Shown piece after piece: positions 9,096 through 18,314 of a DNA stretch of 64,000 nucleotides. The translations under genes and the position numbers were made by a program. Below the pieces are notes generated by a model. The model was given only the letters and a program-made list of their open reading frames with translations. It was not told where the DNA came from and made no database searches. Each line of letters starts with the position of its first letter. Position 1 is the stretch's first letter. Origin of the DNA: JAGVSR01 sp963750715 (lineage in GTDB: Bacteria > Pseudomonadota > Alphaproteobacteria > Rhizobiales > Hyphomicrobiaceae). The DNA lies in assembly GCA_963750715.1 (NCBI GenBank), contig CAVVRP010000008.1, positions 248,001 through 312,000 on the forward strand, written 5' to 3'.

Positions 9096-10079
9096 TCAGG
9101 CTTCCAGCGAGATGCGGCTCTTGATCTCGTCGGGCGCGCCGAAATGCTCGAAATAGCGAGGATCGATCTTCTCGACAGGCAACACGATCAGGACGTCCGT
9201 CGTGCCGAATTGGCGGTCTATGACTGCGCCGTCGCCGACAAAGGCGCCGAGCCGCAGATATCCCTTGATGAGGGGCGGCATGGCCTTCAATGCCGCCTTG
9301 GCGTCGACCTCATCCTTGGGAAGCAGGTTCATCGAGCGATACAGGTTCGCGTGAGCATGGGCCCGCCACTCAGGCGGAGCGAGCGCGTGGTGATGCAAGA
9401 AACTCAATGCCGTCGCATGGGCCGCCAGATCCGTGCCCTCGAAACTCGCGCAGCCGATCATGACCTCGATCTTGTGTTCGCGCACATAGGTCCAAAGGCC
9501 GTGCCACAGCAGTTCGACGGTGCGCTTATTGCGATACGGTTTTTCGACGCAGGAACGCCCGAGCTCCATGAACCGGTAGTCCGGCGACTTGGCGGCGACG
9601 AGCGGCGCGATGTCGTACTCGTTCTGGGTGTAGAAGCCGAGGCTGCGTTGGGCGATCTGCTGGCGTAAAATGCGATACGTGCCGACGACCCGGGCGCACC
9701 GCCGGTTGCCCCAGATCTCGTGCGACGAACCGGGGCCGCGTGACCGGTCGACGACGAGCAGGTGATCGCACACAGCGTCGTAAAGTTCCTGATCGAGACG
9801 CCGCATACTGGCAAGCATATTGGGGGCCGCCGACATCTCCTCGAAGAAGACTTCATAGCGAAGCCTCTGCGCCTGCAAAATGTCAGCCCGCGTCTGCGCC
9901 AGCCGGACTTCCAGATCGCCCATGCGTCCGTAGACCCTCTCGGGCATGACGCGGGTAAGCGACAGGGTTTGGCGGCCGGCACGCTCGTTCAGGGCCCGCA
10001 ACGCAAAGACGCCTCCAGGGGCGGACTTCGACAAAGCCGAGCGTCGCACGCGGTTCGAAAACCGTTCAGCGAGCTTCAT
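9096..10079 (-). CDS. GNAT-family acyltransferase, OlsB-like (N-acyl amino acid synthase type)
   Basis: The central part (LEVRLAQTRADILQAQRLRYEVFFEEM, then DQELYDAVCDHLLVVD) and the block FMELGRSCVEKPYR match the acyltransferase family that contains OlsB, ornithine-acyl-ACP N-acyltransferase, and related hemolysin-like proteins. OlsB makes lyso-ornithine lipid, the first step of ornithine-lipid synthesis. An olsA partner is not adjacent, so the exact substrate is open. A GGAG sequence lies about 10 bases before the ATG at 10079 (MKLAERFSNR). A start at 10121 is also possible and would add 14 residues. Confidence 0.72.
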   Translation of the reverse strand: MKLAERFSNRVRRSALSKSAPGGVFALRALNERAGRQTLSLTRVMPERVYGRMGDLEVRLAQTRADILQAQRLRYEVFFEEMSAAPNMLASMRRLDQELYDAVCDHLLVVDRSRGPGSSHEIWGNRRCARVVGTYRILRQQIAQRSLGFYTQNEYDIAPLVAAKSPDYRFMELGRSCVEKPYRNKRTVELLWHGLWTYVREHKIEVMIGCASFEGTDLAAHATALSFLHHHALAPPEWRAHAHANLYRSMNLLPKDEVDAKAALKAMPPLIKGYLRLGAFVGDGAVIDRQFGTTDVLIVLPVEKIDPRYFEHFGAPDEIKSRISLEA

Positions 10080-10228
10080 TGCCGCGATGTCTCCATTCCT
10101 CAAGTCGCTTCGAGCCAGCATCCAACCCCGAAGGGCCGGAATGCTATGCTTCCTTCTACATATGATTCCGAGACAGTATTGCGACGAAAACGGGAAGGTC
10201 TAAGTGCGGCGACAAGGCGCGGATTGAG

Positions 10229-12562
10229 CTATGCGGCCGTAATGATGTCCGCGCCGACCGTGTCGTCGTGCACCATCGGCCAGCGCATCAGAACGCTGGA
10301 GAGGCCCGCGGCATCGAACGGCTTGGCCAGATAGTCGTCCATCCCGGCAGCCAGATAGCGGCGGCGGTCGTCGGCGAAAGCGTTGGCCGTGAGCGCTACG
10401 ATCGGCGGGCAGATCTTTCCGCAACCTGCCGCGAGCGACCTAATCTCATGCATGGCCTCGACACCGTCAAGCCCGGGCATGAAGATATCCATGAACACGA
10501 TATCGAAGCCTTTTTCAGAACCTTCGAATACACGCAGCATCGTCGCCACTGCCGCCGTGCCGCCGCGCACGCTCGTCACCTCGCAGCCGGCGCGCTCGAG
10601 CATGCGCGTCGCCAGGAGCAGGTTGATCTCATTGTCCTCCGCCAGCAGAACACGGTGCCGGAAATCCGTCGTCGCGGTGTGCGCTGCCTGATCGAGTGCT
10701 ACCGTCGTCGAGACGATTTCGCGTGCCGTCCGCAAGCCCAGCCGTTCGAGAAGTGAGAGCGGCCGGACAGGACGGACAAGATAGGCTTCGAAACCGCGCG
10801 ATCGGAATTCGGCAAGGCTGGACCGCGACAGTACGTTGACGAGCACGATGCCGCGCACGTCCTGCCGATCGTTATGGTGCCGCGCCAGCGACAGAAGGGC
10901 CCCAGCCTTCTCCGGATCGGCTTCAGCCTCGACCACGACATGCGTCACTTTCGTGCCACCAGTCGCAAGCGTCTCCAGTTTGACAGCTGCGCTATCTAGC
11001 CCCGCCTCGATGACATCGGCGCCGACACTTTTCAGAACATTGGCCAGCATAAGCCGTTCCATGGGCCGATCGAACGCGAGCAGCACGCACACGTTGCGGG
11101 CCACCACACGTTCGGCGAAGGCGCCCGATTGAGACGCGCATGGCGTCAGGTTGAACGCGACGGTGAATGTCGAGCCGGCTCCGGGAGAAGAGACGACGCT
11201 GATGTCGCCACCCATGACACGGGCCAACCGCTGAGAAATCGCAAGCCCAAGTCCCGTGCCGCCGTGATGACGGCGGACGGCGGCGTCGGCCTGTTCGAAC
11301 TCGCTGAACAAGGTACTTTTGTCGCTCTCGGACAGACCTATGCCGGTGTCGTGCACACTCATGCTGATGTTCACGTCGCCGTTGGCGGTGGCGCTGTCGC
11401 CCTGACTGACGACGACCAGAACTCCGCCGTTGTCCGTGAACTTGACGGCATTGGAGACAAGATTCAGCAAAATCTGCCGGACCCGCATCTCATCGCCCAT
11501 GAAGTCTTTGGCAACGTTTGGTTCTATGGACCAGGCGATCTCGAGCCCCTTCTCCTGTGCCCGCGGCGCCAGAAGTTCAACTGCGCTCTGGACGGTGTCG
11601 TGCAGGCAGAACGCGGCGTTGCTCAGCACAACCTTGCCGGCCTCGATCTTGGAAAAATCGAGGATCTCATCGATCAGCGTGAGAAGATTGCGCGCCGACT
11701 GGTCGATGGCGCGAACATAGGTCTGCTGATCGGGCGTAGTGACGGTGTCGGTCAGTAGGTTCGCCATACCGAGAATACCGTTCATCGGCGTGCGGATCTC
11801 GTGGCTCATGGCGGCAAGGAAGCGCGATTTGGCGCGGTTAGCCGCTTCGGCCTGATCGCGCGCCTCGCGCAGCTGCGCCGCGACCCGACGCGCCTCCGTC
11901 ACATCGCGACCCGATCTTTAAATCTCACGGCCATGACCCATTGCGGGCTCTACGTCGCGCTCTTCCCATTCGATCCAGCGCGCGCCCCAAATCGTGACGA
12001 TCTGCTCCTGGAAACGACGCCGCCCAAGCGGCGGAGAAATGTCGACCTGTTCGGCCGGCGTTATGATGCTGGGCTCAAAGAACGAACCGATCGCCTGCGA
12101 TTTATCGAGGCCGAAGGTACGCAGATAGGCGCGGTTCGCGTACGTCAATCGGCCGTCCTCGGACCGTCGCGTAATCAGGTCATCCTGGGCATCGAGAAGG
12201 CCGCGAAACAGGGTCTCACTCTCCGAGAACTGCCATTTCAGGTCGTGAAGTTCCTCGATCCGCTGATTGAGGCTGGTTCCGCCCCCCTGTAGGCGGTGGC
12301 TCTCGCTAGGGTGGCGGGGTAAGCGGTCGCTGCCAACCGCTCCGGCGACCGAGAACGACAGCAGGGCGAACAGTCCGCCGATCGCGACCAGCGCGTGAGC
12401 AATCGTTACCTCCGCGCCCGGCAGCATGGCCGCGGCCGATGCAAGACACAGAACGCACGCCGCCAACGCCAAAGTGGGCACCACCGATGGCCAGATCCGG
12501 GTAGCATCAGGTCGAGACTCCTGACCCCGGTCCGGGCGCGTATGCCGATTGAGCTGGTTCAA
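10229..12562 (-). CDS. Hybrid sensor histidine kinase (PAS-HisKA-HATPase-REC), in-frame TAA at codon 215
   Basis: The frame runs 777 codons from ATG 12562, interrupted only by TAA at 11918-11920. Before it lie two membrane segments near residues 25-75 and a PAS domain (FRGLLDAQDDLITRRSEDG). After it come a coiled coil and HisKA (AMSHEIRTPMNG, phospho-acceptor His254), the HATPase (VKFTDNGGVLVV, HHGGTGLGLAIS), a degenerate receiver-like segment and a final true receiver (VLLAEDNEINL; phospho-acceptor Asp in IVFMDIFMPGLDG). Because both halves join smoothly (GREI-stop-RSGRDVTE), the TAA most likely stands for CAA. The change lies in a GATTC context, as in dnaK. The signal sensed is unknown; no cognate response regulator is adjacent. 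Confidence 0.82.
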
Positions 12563-12715
12563 GGGCGCCTAAAAAAATAGCTGGATGAAAATCTACACGC
12601 GATCCAACCACGGCGCGCTTGATAAACACTGAAAAGAATTGGTTAATTCGGCAGAGGGAGGACGAATTACAAATTGTGTTGAATGCAAGAGGGTGCCATT
12701 TACCAAATTGCCCGG

Positions 12716-12946
12716 TCAGGCTTCGAGGTCGGTGTCGTCCAGTTTGCGGGCTGCATCCTCAGTCATCAGCGGCACACCATCGCGAATAGGATAGGCGAGC
12801 CCCGCCTGACGGCTGACCAATTCCTGCGCCGCGTCATCATAGCGAAGAACGGATTTGGTCAACGGGCAAACCAGAAGCTCGAGCATCTTCGGGTCCGCGC
12901 GCCGTTGCTCCTTTCTCGTGCCGTCGCTCGCGCCCTGCGAGGACAT
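12716..12946 (-). CDS. Trm112 family (UPF0434) small protein
   Basis: A 76-residue protein containing LLVCPLTKSVLRYD and LAYPIRDGVPLM, the hallmark blocks of the bacterial Trm112-like/UPF0434 family. Eukaryotic Trm112 activates methyltransferases; the bacterial role is not settled. Only one cysteine of the usual zinc site is present. It is the last gene of a minus-strand run proX, trx, LON-domain gene, Trm112, with 11 bases between it and the LON-domain gene, so it is probably co-transcribed. A start at the internal Met of DPKMLELLVC is an alternative. Confidence 0.85.
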   Translation of the reverse strand: MSSQGASDGTRKEQRRADPKMLELLVCPLTKSVLRYDDAAQELVSRQAGLAYPIRDGVPLMTEDAARKLDDTDLEA

Positions 12947-12957
12947 CGCTGTCTCCG

Positions 12958-13644
12958 TTACTGGATGGTGCCGCCGGTGCCGCCGCTGGCCGCCATCTCC
13001 ATTTCCGCCAATGCAACCAATACCTCGGCGCGGGTTTTCAGGTCCTCAGCTTCGAGCAGAGCCTGCTTCTCTTCCGGACCATAAGGACTCATGACGGCAA
13101 GGGCATTGATAAGCGCTTCACTGGATGCGCGTTGAATAGAGGGCCAGTCCGCCTTCAGATTGCGGCCTTCCATGTAGTCTTTGAGAACGCGCAGCAGGTT
13201 GCGGCGGTCGACCAGTTCCTCGCCGAGGCCCGGCGTTAGATCGCGCGTGTAGTCGTCATAGCTGACGCTCATCGTGCGGTAGGGCTTGATGCTGGCGGTT
13301 TCGTCCAGGCACTGGAATCGCACGATACCGGTAACGGCGATCGACAGCCGCCCGTCATCCAGTTCCTGATATGAGGTGACGCGCCCCGCACACCCCACCC
13401 TGCGCAACGCGATGCTCTTGCCGGTAGGGCTCTCGGAGGCCGAAATGTCCGATGCGCCGGCCGGCTGGATGATGCCGATGATGCGCGGACCGGCCAGCAC
13501 GTCATCCAACATGGCGAGATAGCGCGGCTCGAATACGTTGAGCGGCAGCGTCGTGCGCGGCAGCAGGATGGCGCCGCGAAGCGGAAACACCGGAATGCGC
13601 GTCGGCAAGTCGGATGGCCGTCTGTAGCGATCGATCAGGGCCAA
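12958..13644 (-). CDS. LON-substrate-binding-domain protein (peptidase S16 N-terminal type)
   Basis: About 228 residues, starting at TTG 13644 (LALIDRYRRPSDLPTRIPVFPLRG), preceded by AAAGGA about 9 bases upstream. The frame stays open further upstream into trx, but that part reads as unrelated residues. The core (IPVFPLRGAILLPRTTLPLNVFEPRYLAML) is the conserved start of the Lon N-terminal substrate-binding domain. There is no ATPase or protease domain. Stand-alone proteins of this type sit beside trx/cnoX in many alphaproteobacteria. Spacing is 28 bases to the upstream thioredoxin gene and 11 to the downstream Trm112 gene. Confidence 0.87.
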   Translation of the reverse strand: MALIDRYRRPSDLPTRIPVFPLRGAILLPRTTLPLNVFEPRYLAMLDDVLAGPRIIGIIQPAGASDISASESPTGKSIALRRVGCAGRVTSYQELDDGRLSIAVTGIVRFQCLDETASIKPYRTMSVSYDDYTRDLTPGLGEELVDRRNLLRVLKDYMEGRNLKADWPSIQRASSEALINALAVMSPYGPEEKQALLEAEDLKTRAEVLVALAEMEMAASGGTGGTIQ

Positions 13645-13672
13645 CGCGGTTATCCTTTCGCGCCTCAGCGCA

Positions 13673-14590
13673 CTACGAGAACAGGATCGATGACAACCTC
13701 TTGCGGCCATCGATGGTGAGCGGGTCCTTGGGACCCCATACGTCGAATAGCTGGACGAGCTGCTTGCGGGCTGCCTGGTCGTTCCAGTTGCGTTCGCGGC
13801 GGATGCTGGCCAGCAAGTGGTCCAAAGCCTCTTCATTCTGGCGGCGCGCCGCCAGCGCAATTGCCAGCTCGATCCGGGCTTCATGGTCACCGGGATTAGC
13901 CTCGATCCTCGCGATCAAGACGTCGCGCATATCGTCGCCGGCAGCCAGCTTCGACAGATCGATCGCGGAACGCACGGTCTGCACCGCGGGCATCGAGCGC
14001 TTTTCCGGCGGCACGAGTTCGAGCGTCTGCTCGGCCCGCTCCGCATCGCCGCTTTTCAGATAGCAATGCGCCAGGCCGGTGATCGCATCCACGTTCTGCT
14101 GATCTCCCTGAAGTATGGCGGCATAGACTTCAGCAGCGCCCTGCAGGTCACCTGCGGCCAGCGCATCGCTGGCAGTTGCCAGAAGCTGCGCCACATCAGC
14201 CTGCTCGTCCTCGCCCAAAAGCCGGTCAATGAACTGACGCAGCACGCTCTCCGGCTGCACGCCCATGAAACCGTCGAGCGGGCGGCCGTCGCGAAACGCA
14301 TAGACGGTCGGCAGCGACTGGATGCGGAGCTGACCGGCAGTGGTAGGATGCGCGTCGGTGTCGAGCTTGACCAGTCGGACCTTACCGCCGTAGCTGCGGA
14401 CGACCTTCTCCAGCACAGGGGCGAGCTGCTTGCAGGGGCCGCACCACGAAGCCCAGAAATCTACCAGAACCAGGGCGTCGCGCGATGCATCGATGACGTC
14501 CTTCGCAAATCCTGTGGTGGTCGTATCCTTGACCACGTCCGCCGGGCCGTCGCCGCGGGTCGCCCCGCCTTTCAAAGTTCCAAAATCCAT
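13673..14590 (-). CDS. Thioredoxin-domain co-chaperone, CnoX/YbbN type
   Basis: The 305-residue protein has a thioredoxin fold at the N-terminus with an intact active site (FWASWCGPCKQLAPVLEKV), so the Cys-x-x-Cys is present. The C-terminal two thirds are tetratricopeptide-like helices (VDAITGLAHCYLKSGDAERAEQ). This layout is CnoX/YbbN, a protein that protects client proteins from aggregation under oxidative stress and hands them to DnaK or GroEL. Ancestral members keep CxxC, as here. The gene lies in an operon-like run with proX upstream (96-base gap) and the LON-domain gene downstream. Confidence 0.88.
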   Translation of the reverse strand: MDFGTLKGGATRGDGPADVVKDTTTTGFAKDVIDASRDALVLVDFWASWCGPCKQLAPVLEKVVRSYGGKVRLVKLDTDAHPTTAGQLRIQSLPTVYAFRDGRPLDGFMGVQPESVLRQFIDRLLGEDEQADVAQLLATASDALAAGDLQGAAEVYAAILQGDQQNVDAITGLAHCYLKSGDAERAEQTLELVPPEKRSMPAVQTVRSAIDLSKLAAGDDMRDVLIARIEANPGDHEARIELAIALAARRQNEEALDHLLASIRRERNWNDQAARKQLVQLFDVWGPKDPLTIDGRKRLSSILFS

Positions 14591-14686
14591 TACGTTTTCC
14601 TTGCGCCGTCACGACGTTTTAGGCCGGCCGCCTGTGTCTGGCGGCAAATTCGGGCCGGCGCAGACCGCCAGCGGCGCCACCTTCGT

Positions 14687-15208
14687 CTATATGGTGTCAC
14701 CGGAACTCAATTTCACGATCCGCGGCTCATGGCCCGTCGCGCGAATGAACCGCAAAAGATCATCGCGCGCAATGCTGGTCGTCGCGGTGTTCTCCAGCGG
14801 GTGGCAGTTGATCGTGTCGAACGCCAATAGTGCGTCGTCGAACACCACGCTCACGTCACCGGCGGTATCGTTGATCACGGCGAAGGCCGTGACAGAGCCC
14901 GGTGCGACGCCGAGTTTCAGCTGCAGCAGTTCGCCGTTTCCAAAGCTCAGCCGCGCCGCCCCAATCACCGTCGGCAAAGCCTTGAGATCGACCTTTGTAT
15001 GGGCATGGGCGATGACCAAGTAAAGCCGGTCCTTGGCGTCCTTCAGGAACAGGTTCTTGGTATGCCCGCCGGGAAGGGCGCGCTCGAGTTCGGCACTTTC
15101 CGCGACCGTAAAAACTGCGCCGTGGTCGACCGTCTCGGTACTGATGTCCAGTTCGGCGAGCCGACCGAACAACTGCATCCGGGTGACGGGGTTTGAACTT
15201 GCCTGCAC
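14687..15208 (-). CDS. YbaK/ProX-type aminoacyl-tRNA deacylase (prolyl-tRNA editing)
   Basis: A 173-residue protein of the YbaK/aminoacyl-tRNA-synthetase-associated domain family. The conserved blocks are DHGAVFTVAES, GGHTKNLFLKDAKDRLYLV, and the closing region with GDVSVVFDDALL and NCHPLENTATTSI. This pattern is typical of ProX-like enzymes that hydrolyse Ala-tRNA(Pro). The protein acts in the cytosol as a free-standing trans editor. It is the first gene of the minus-strand run that continues with trx. Confidence 0.87.
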   Translation of the reverse strand: MQASSNPVTRMQLFGRLAELDISTETVDHGAVFTVAESAELERALPGGHTKNLFLKDAKDRLYLVIAHAHTKVDLKALPTVIGAARLSFGNGELLQLKLGVAPGSVTAFAVINDTAGDVSVVFDDALLAFDTINCHPLENTATTSIARDDLLRFIRATGHEPRIVKLSSGDTI

Positions 15209-15383
15209 CTACTGTTCCTCCCTGTCGGCGACCTGGCTTCGTAACCCGCGGGGTCGGTCGGCCGCAAGCGGGCCAGCTTTTTTCATTGACGCTACCGGGC
15301 GGGCACTGCTAGTCCAGCGCACTCTGTGGCAGGGTGTTTGAGCCTACGTCGCAGATCGTTTAATCAAGCGAGAACTAAAGGAC

Positions 15384-15458
15384 GCGGGTGTAGCTCAGCG
15401 GTAGAGCATCACGTTGCCAACGTGAGGGTCGAGGGTTCGATCCCCTTCGCCCGCTCCA
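15384..15458 (+). tRNA. tRNA-Gly (anticodon GCC), CCA encoded
   Basis: The seven-base acceptor arms GCGGGTG (15384-15390) and CGCCCGC (15448-15454) pair with a G-T pair at the inner end. The D arm contains TAGCTCAGCGGTAGAGCA. The anticodon stem TCACG/CGTGA encloses the loop TTGCCAA with anticodon GCC. The T arm has GAGGGTTCGATCCCC. Discriminator T and CCA are encoded at 15455-15458. No other tRNA is adjacent. Confidence 0.97.
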
Positions 15459-15525
15459 ATTTTCCTCCAAATGTCTGTCTCGACGAGCCCTATGGGCCGC
15501 AATCGGCGGCGCGGGCGCGGCGGCC

Positions 15526-16386
15526 TCAAGCCGCCGTCGGCGCGGCGACGGTCCCGCCTTGCTCAACGCGCGCCAGCACTTCCTCCGTCAGCAGACGCAC
15601 GGCTTCCCCAACGTGGCCGGGATACTTGGCGATGTAAGATCGCTCTTCCAGCCGGAAACGCGCCGCGTCCTGAAGCGCATTCGACCGCGGCAGAGTCGCG
15701 GCGAAGCAGCGGTTTTCCGGATTGCCTGTAAGCCAGGCGTGATACTCATCCTCGACGGGAGAACCTGCCTCTTTCATATTGACGAGTACGCCTAGATTTT
15801 CCGCGAAACCCATTTCCGGATTGAGCGCCCTGAACCGTCGGAACACCTCCAGTCCGCACACGGAGACGTAATCAGCCTTGGTCGGCTGAATGTGAAAATC
15901 GGCCTCCCGCAACCAGCTCTCGGTCAACACGGACAGGCCGGGCGGGCAATCGATCAGCACGACGTCGAAGACGCTGCGGACCTCCGACAACAACTGGCTG
16001 ATCGCGGCACGCAGCTTGCCGTGCAGGCTCTCCTTCGACACCTCGCGTTCAAACAGCGTTAGCTGCATGTCGCAGGGAAACAGGTAGACGCTGCGTGCGT
16101 CTTCCACGTCGGATACGTTGCGCACAACATACCGTGACCAGTCCGCAGGAGCGTTCTGAAGCACCCGGGCAACAAGGTAATCGACGAGCGTCAGCCCTTC
16201 GCTCTGCAGCTTGTGAAGGCTGTTCACGGTCGTCAGCATACTGGACACGCTGGCCTGAGAATCGGCGTCGATGACCAGGACATTGCGGCCATGGTAGGCG
16301 GCAAGGGTCTCGGCCAGCGCAAGCACCAGCGTCGACTTGCCGACACCCCCCTTGGTGTTCATGATCGCGATCGAATTCTTCGGCAT
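15526..16386 (-). CDS. ParA-family (MinD/Soj-like) partition ATPase
   Basis: About 286 residues from the ATG at 16386 (MPKNSIAIMNTKGG). The deviant Walker A motif KGGVGKST is at residues 12-19, followed by VLVIDADSQAS (Walker A') and VLIDCPPGLS (Walker B). These are the marks of ParA/Soj ATPases that position cargo in the cell. No parB-like gene or parS-like site is next to it, so it is an orphan ParA, possibly for a non-chromosomal cargo. A start at 16404 (MGDGGRMPKNS) would add six residues. Further upstream the frame stays open but is not ParA-like. Confidence 0.85.
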   Translation of the reverse strand: MPKNSIAIMNTKGGVGKSTLVLALAETLAAYHGRNVLVIDADSQASVSSMLTTVNSLHKLQSEGLTLVDYLVARVLQNAPADWSRYVVRNVSDVEDARSVYLFPCDMQLTLFEREVSKESLHGKLRAAISQLLSEVRSVFDVVLIDCPPGLSVLTESWLREADFHIQPTKADYVSVCGLEVFRRFRALNPEMGFAENLGVLVNMKEAGSPVEDEYHAWLTGNPENRCFAATLPRSNALQDAARFRLEERSYIAKYPGHVGEAVRLLTEEVLARVEQGGTVAAPTAA

Positions 16387-16577
16387 GCGCCCGCCGTCCC
16401 CCATGCCCGGCACCGTCTCCGAACCTACCCCGTGCACCTCGGCCGGTACGCTGTCGTTGTTCCCCAAGGTGCCGGTGTGCGCGGCGAATGTGGCATCCTG
16501 TTGAACACCGGCGCCGGACAGCGCGGCGCGAGGGGGGACGGATGCGGGAAAGTAACGGAATGGCTGCGATCGCCCGT

Positions 16578-17315
16578 CTACCAGCGCGTTCCGACGGGTT
16601 CCCACGCCGTTCCGCCGGAGCGGACGCGAACCTGATGGCGTTCGACCCCGATCACGGGCGGATTGTCGATGACGTGCCGTTCCGCCGGTCGAACCACGAC
16701 CGGACGATCGACCCAGGCATCGACGGGCGGCGTCACGATATTGCGCACGCGCGACGGGCTGACCATGACCATCTGCGGCGCGTGACGATAGACGGCAGGC
16801 GACATGACGGCAACACGCGTCGCGGGCGCAACAACCACTTGCCGCGTCACGATGCGCGTCGTCGCGGGCCTTCTCACCAGGCATTTCGTTTCGCGTCCGA
16901 ACCGGTCGCGGCGGTAAACCCAGCGCGCGGTTTCCGGCCGCACCACCACGGCTTCGCGAACAGTGCGAACGACCCGAGGCGCCGTCTCGTAGGTGACGCG
17001 AGCGGGCGCGACCAACTCGCTCCGCATGACCGGAGCGTAGACAGCCGGCAGGTACTGGCGATCGATCCGGCCCGGAATGACGTCGACGCGTTGCGGCCGC
17101 GACATCACCAACGGCGGAAGATCGACGACTTCACGGTATCCGGGGCGCACGACGACCGGCCGTTCGACCGTTTTATAGACATCGGGGAGGCGGACCTTCT
17201 CGTAGCAGGCGACTGCCTCGCCGCGACACCCACCGGCCGTGGCCGACGTCGCCGCGCCGGTGATGGCGCAAAAAACAAATGCGGCGCGAACCGCCGTACA
17301 GCCGAACGCCCTCAT
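16578..17315 (-). CDS. Secreted repetitive Val/Arg/Pro-rich protein, unknown function
   Basis: 245 residues with a clear signal peptide (hydrophobic run ending ATSATAGG). The mature part is made of loosely repeated blocks rich in Val, Arg, Pro and Tyr, for example VERPVVVRPGYREVV, VRTVREAVVVRPE and WVDRPVVVRPAERHVI. The composition suggests an extended, basic extracytoplasmic protein. No known domain is recognised. Similar repeat proteins occur in Hyphomicrobiales. It is followed after about 190 bases by the ParA gene on the same strand. Confidence 0.6.
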   Translation of the reverse strand: MRAFGCTAVRAAFVFCAITGAATSATAGGCRGEAVACYEKVRLPDVYKTVERPVVVRPGYREVVDLPPLVMSRPQRVDVIPGRIDRQYLPAVYAPVMRSELVAPARVTYETAPRVVRTVREAVVVRPETARWVYRRDRFGRETKCLVRRPATTRIVTRQVVVAPATRVAVMSPAVYRHAPQMVMVSPSRVRNIVTPPVDAWVDRPVVVRPAERHVIDNPPVIGVERHQVRVRSGGTAWEPVGTRW

Positions 17316-17653
17316 ACCTTCCCTCCGATCGTCATCTCGCGAAGCTAGATCTGGTGTCAGACTAACTCAGCCGAACGCTCAGCTGCCAGGAATCATAAGT
17401 TCAGGGTAAAGCGGGCGAGGGCGCCGTTTACCTTCGATTTCCGAGTGTTAACTGCCGGCTTCATGTCCCGGCAATCGTCGAGGCATCGGCGCGATCAGAT
17501 CGCGTGCCTTGATCCCATTGGCGCGGCAGCGGGCTGATGTGATGACGGTTACCGTCCCGCCGCTGCCCAAGTACGCGGCAGACTCTCGCATTCACCGCTT
17601 AAAGCGGCTAAAGAACTGCCCATAATCCTCGACAACAGGAGGCGCGTTCTTTC
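17316..17653. other. Intergenic region upstream of lemA and of the 17315 gene
   Basis: The two flanking genes are divergent, so this stretch of 338 bases should carry both promoters. No convincing reading frame, tRNA or hairpin was seen. The lemA start has an AGGAGG-like site (ACAGGAGGCG) 14 bases upstream. Confidence 0.4.
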
Positions 17654-18280
17654 ATGTCTTTCACCAAATCGCTGCATCGGCCGCGCTGGCTGGCAATCGC
17701 TGGGCTGCTGACGATCAGCACGGTTCTGGCCGGTTGCGGCATCAACAACATTCCGACCTACGAACAGAGCGCCAAGGCCGCCTGGTCGGAGGTCCTGAAT
17801 CAATACAAGCGCCGCGCCGATCTAATTCCCAACCTGGTCGAAAGCGTCAAGGGCTTCGCCGATCAGGAGCGCAAGGTTCTGACCGACGTCATTGAAGCCC
17901 GCGCCAAGGCGACCAGCACCGAAGTGCCGGCGGATATCCTGACCAATCCCGAAGCGATGAAGAAATTCCAGGACGCGCAAAACTCGCTCGGCGGGGCGCT
18001 TCGCCAGCTGATGCTGGTCGTCGAGCGCTACCCCGACATCAAGTCCGGCCAGAACTTCCTCGCCCTGCAGAGCCAGATCGAGGGCACCGAGAACCGCATC
18101 AGCGTGGCACGCGGCGACTACATCCAGGCCGTGCGTCAGTTCAACACCGAGATCACCACGATCCCCGGCCGCTGGTGGAAGGCATTCATGTACCCGGACA
18201 AGAAGGAGATGGCGACGTTCGACATCCCCGCCGAGGAGATGAAGCCGCCCAAGGTCGAGTTCGGCACCGAGAAGAAGTAG
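17654..18280 (+). CDS. lemA: LemA family lipoprotein
   Basis: 208 residues. The N-terminus is a lipoprotein signal with a lipobox ending LAGC. The rest is the four-helix LemA fold: YKRRADLIPNLVESVKGFADQERKVL near the start, then RYPDIKSGQNFLALQSQIEGTENRIS, the most conserved block of the family. LemA proteins are attached to the envelope and are almost always beside TPM-domain genes, as here. The exact role is unclear. It is the first gene of a LemA-TPM-TPM run with 34 bases to the next gene. Confidence 0.93.
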   Translation: MSFTKSLHRPRWLAIAGLLTISTVLAGCGINNIPTYEQSAKAAWSEVLNQYKRRADLIPNLVESVKGFADQERKVLTDVIEARAKATSTEVPADILTNPEAMKKFQDAQNSLGGALRQLMLVVERYPDIKSGQNFLALQSQIEGTENRISVARGDYIQAVRQFNTEITTIPGRWWKAFMYPDKKEMATFDIPAEEMKPPKVEFGTEKK

Positions 18281-18314
18281 ACGCATCGCCCGTCAACCAG
18301 GGAAGCGAACGGCC

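Noticed and set aside
16387..16884. N-terminal extension of the ParA frame to 452 residues
   Set aside because: The added residues are Arg/Ala-rich without similarity, and part of them overlap the neighbouring gene.
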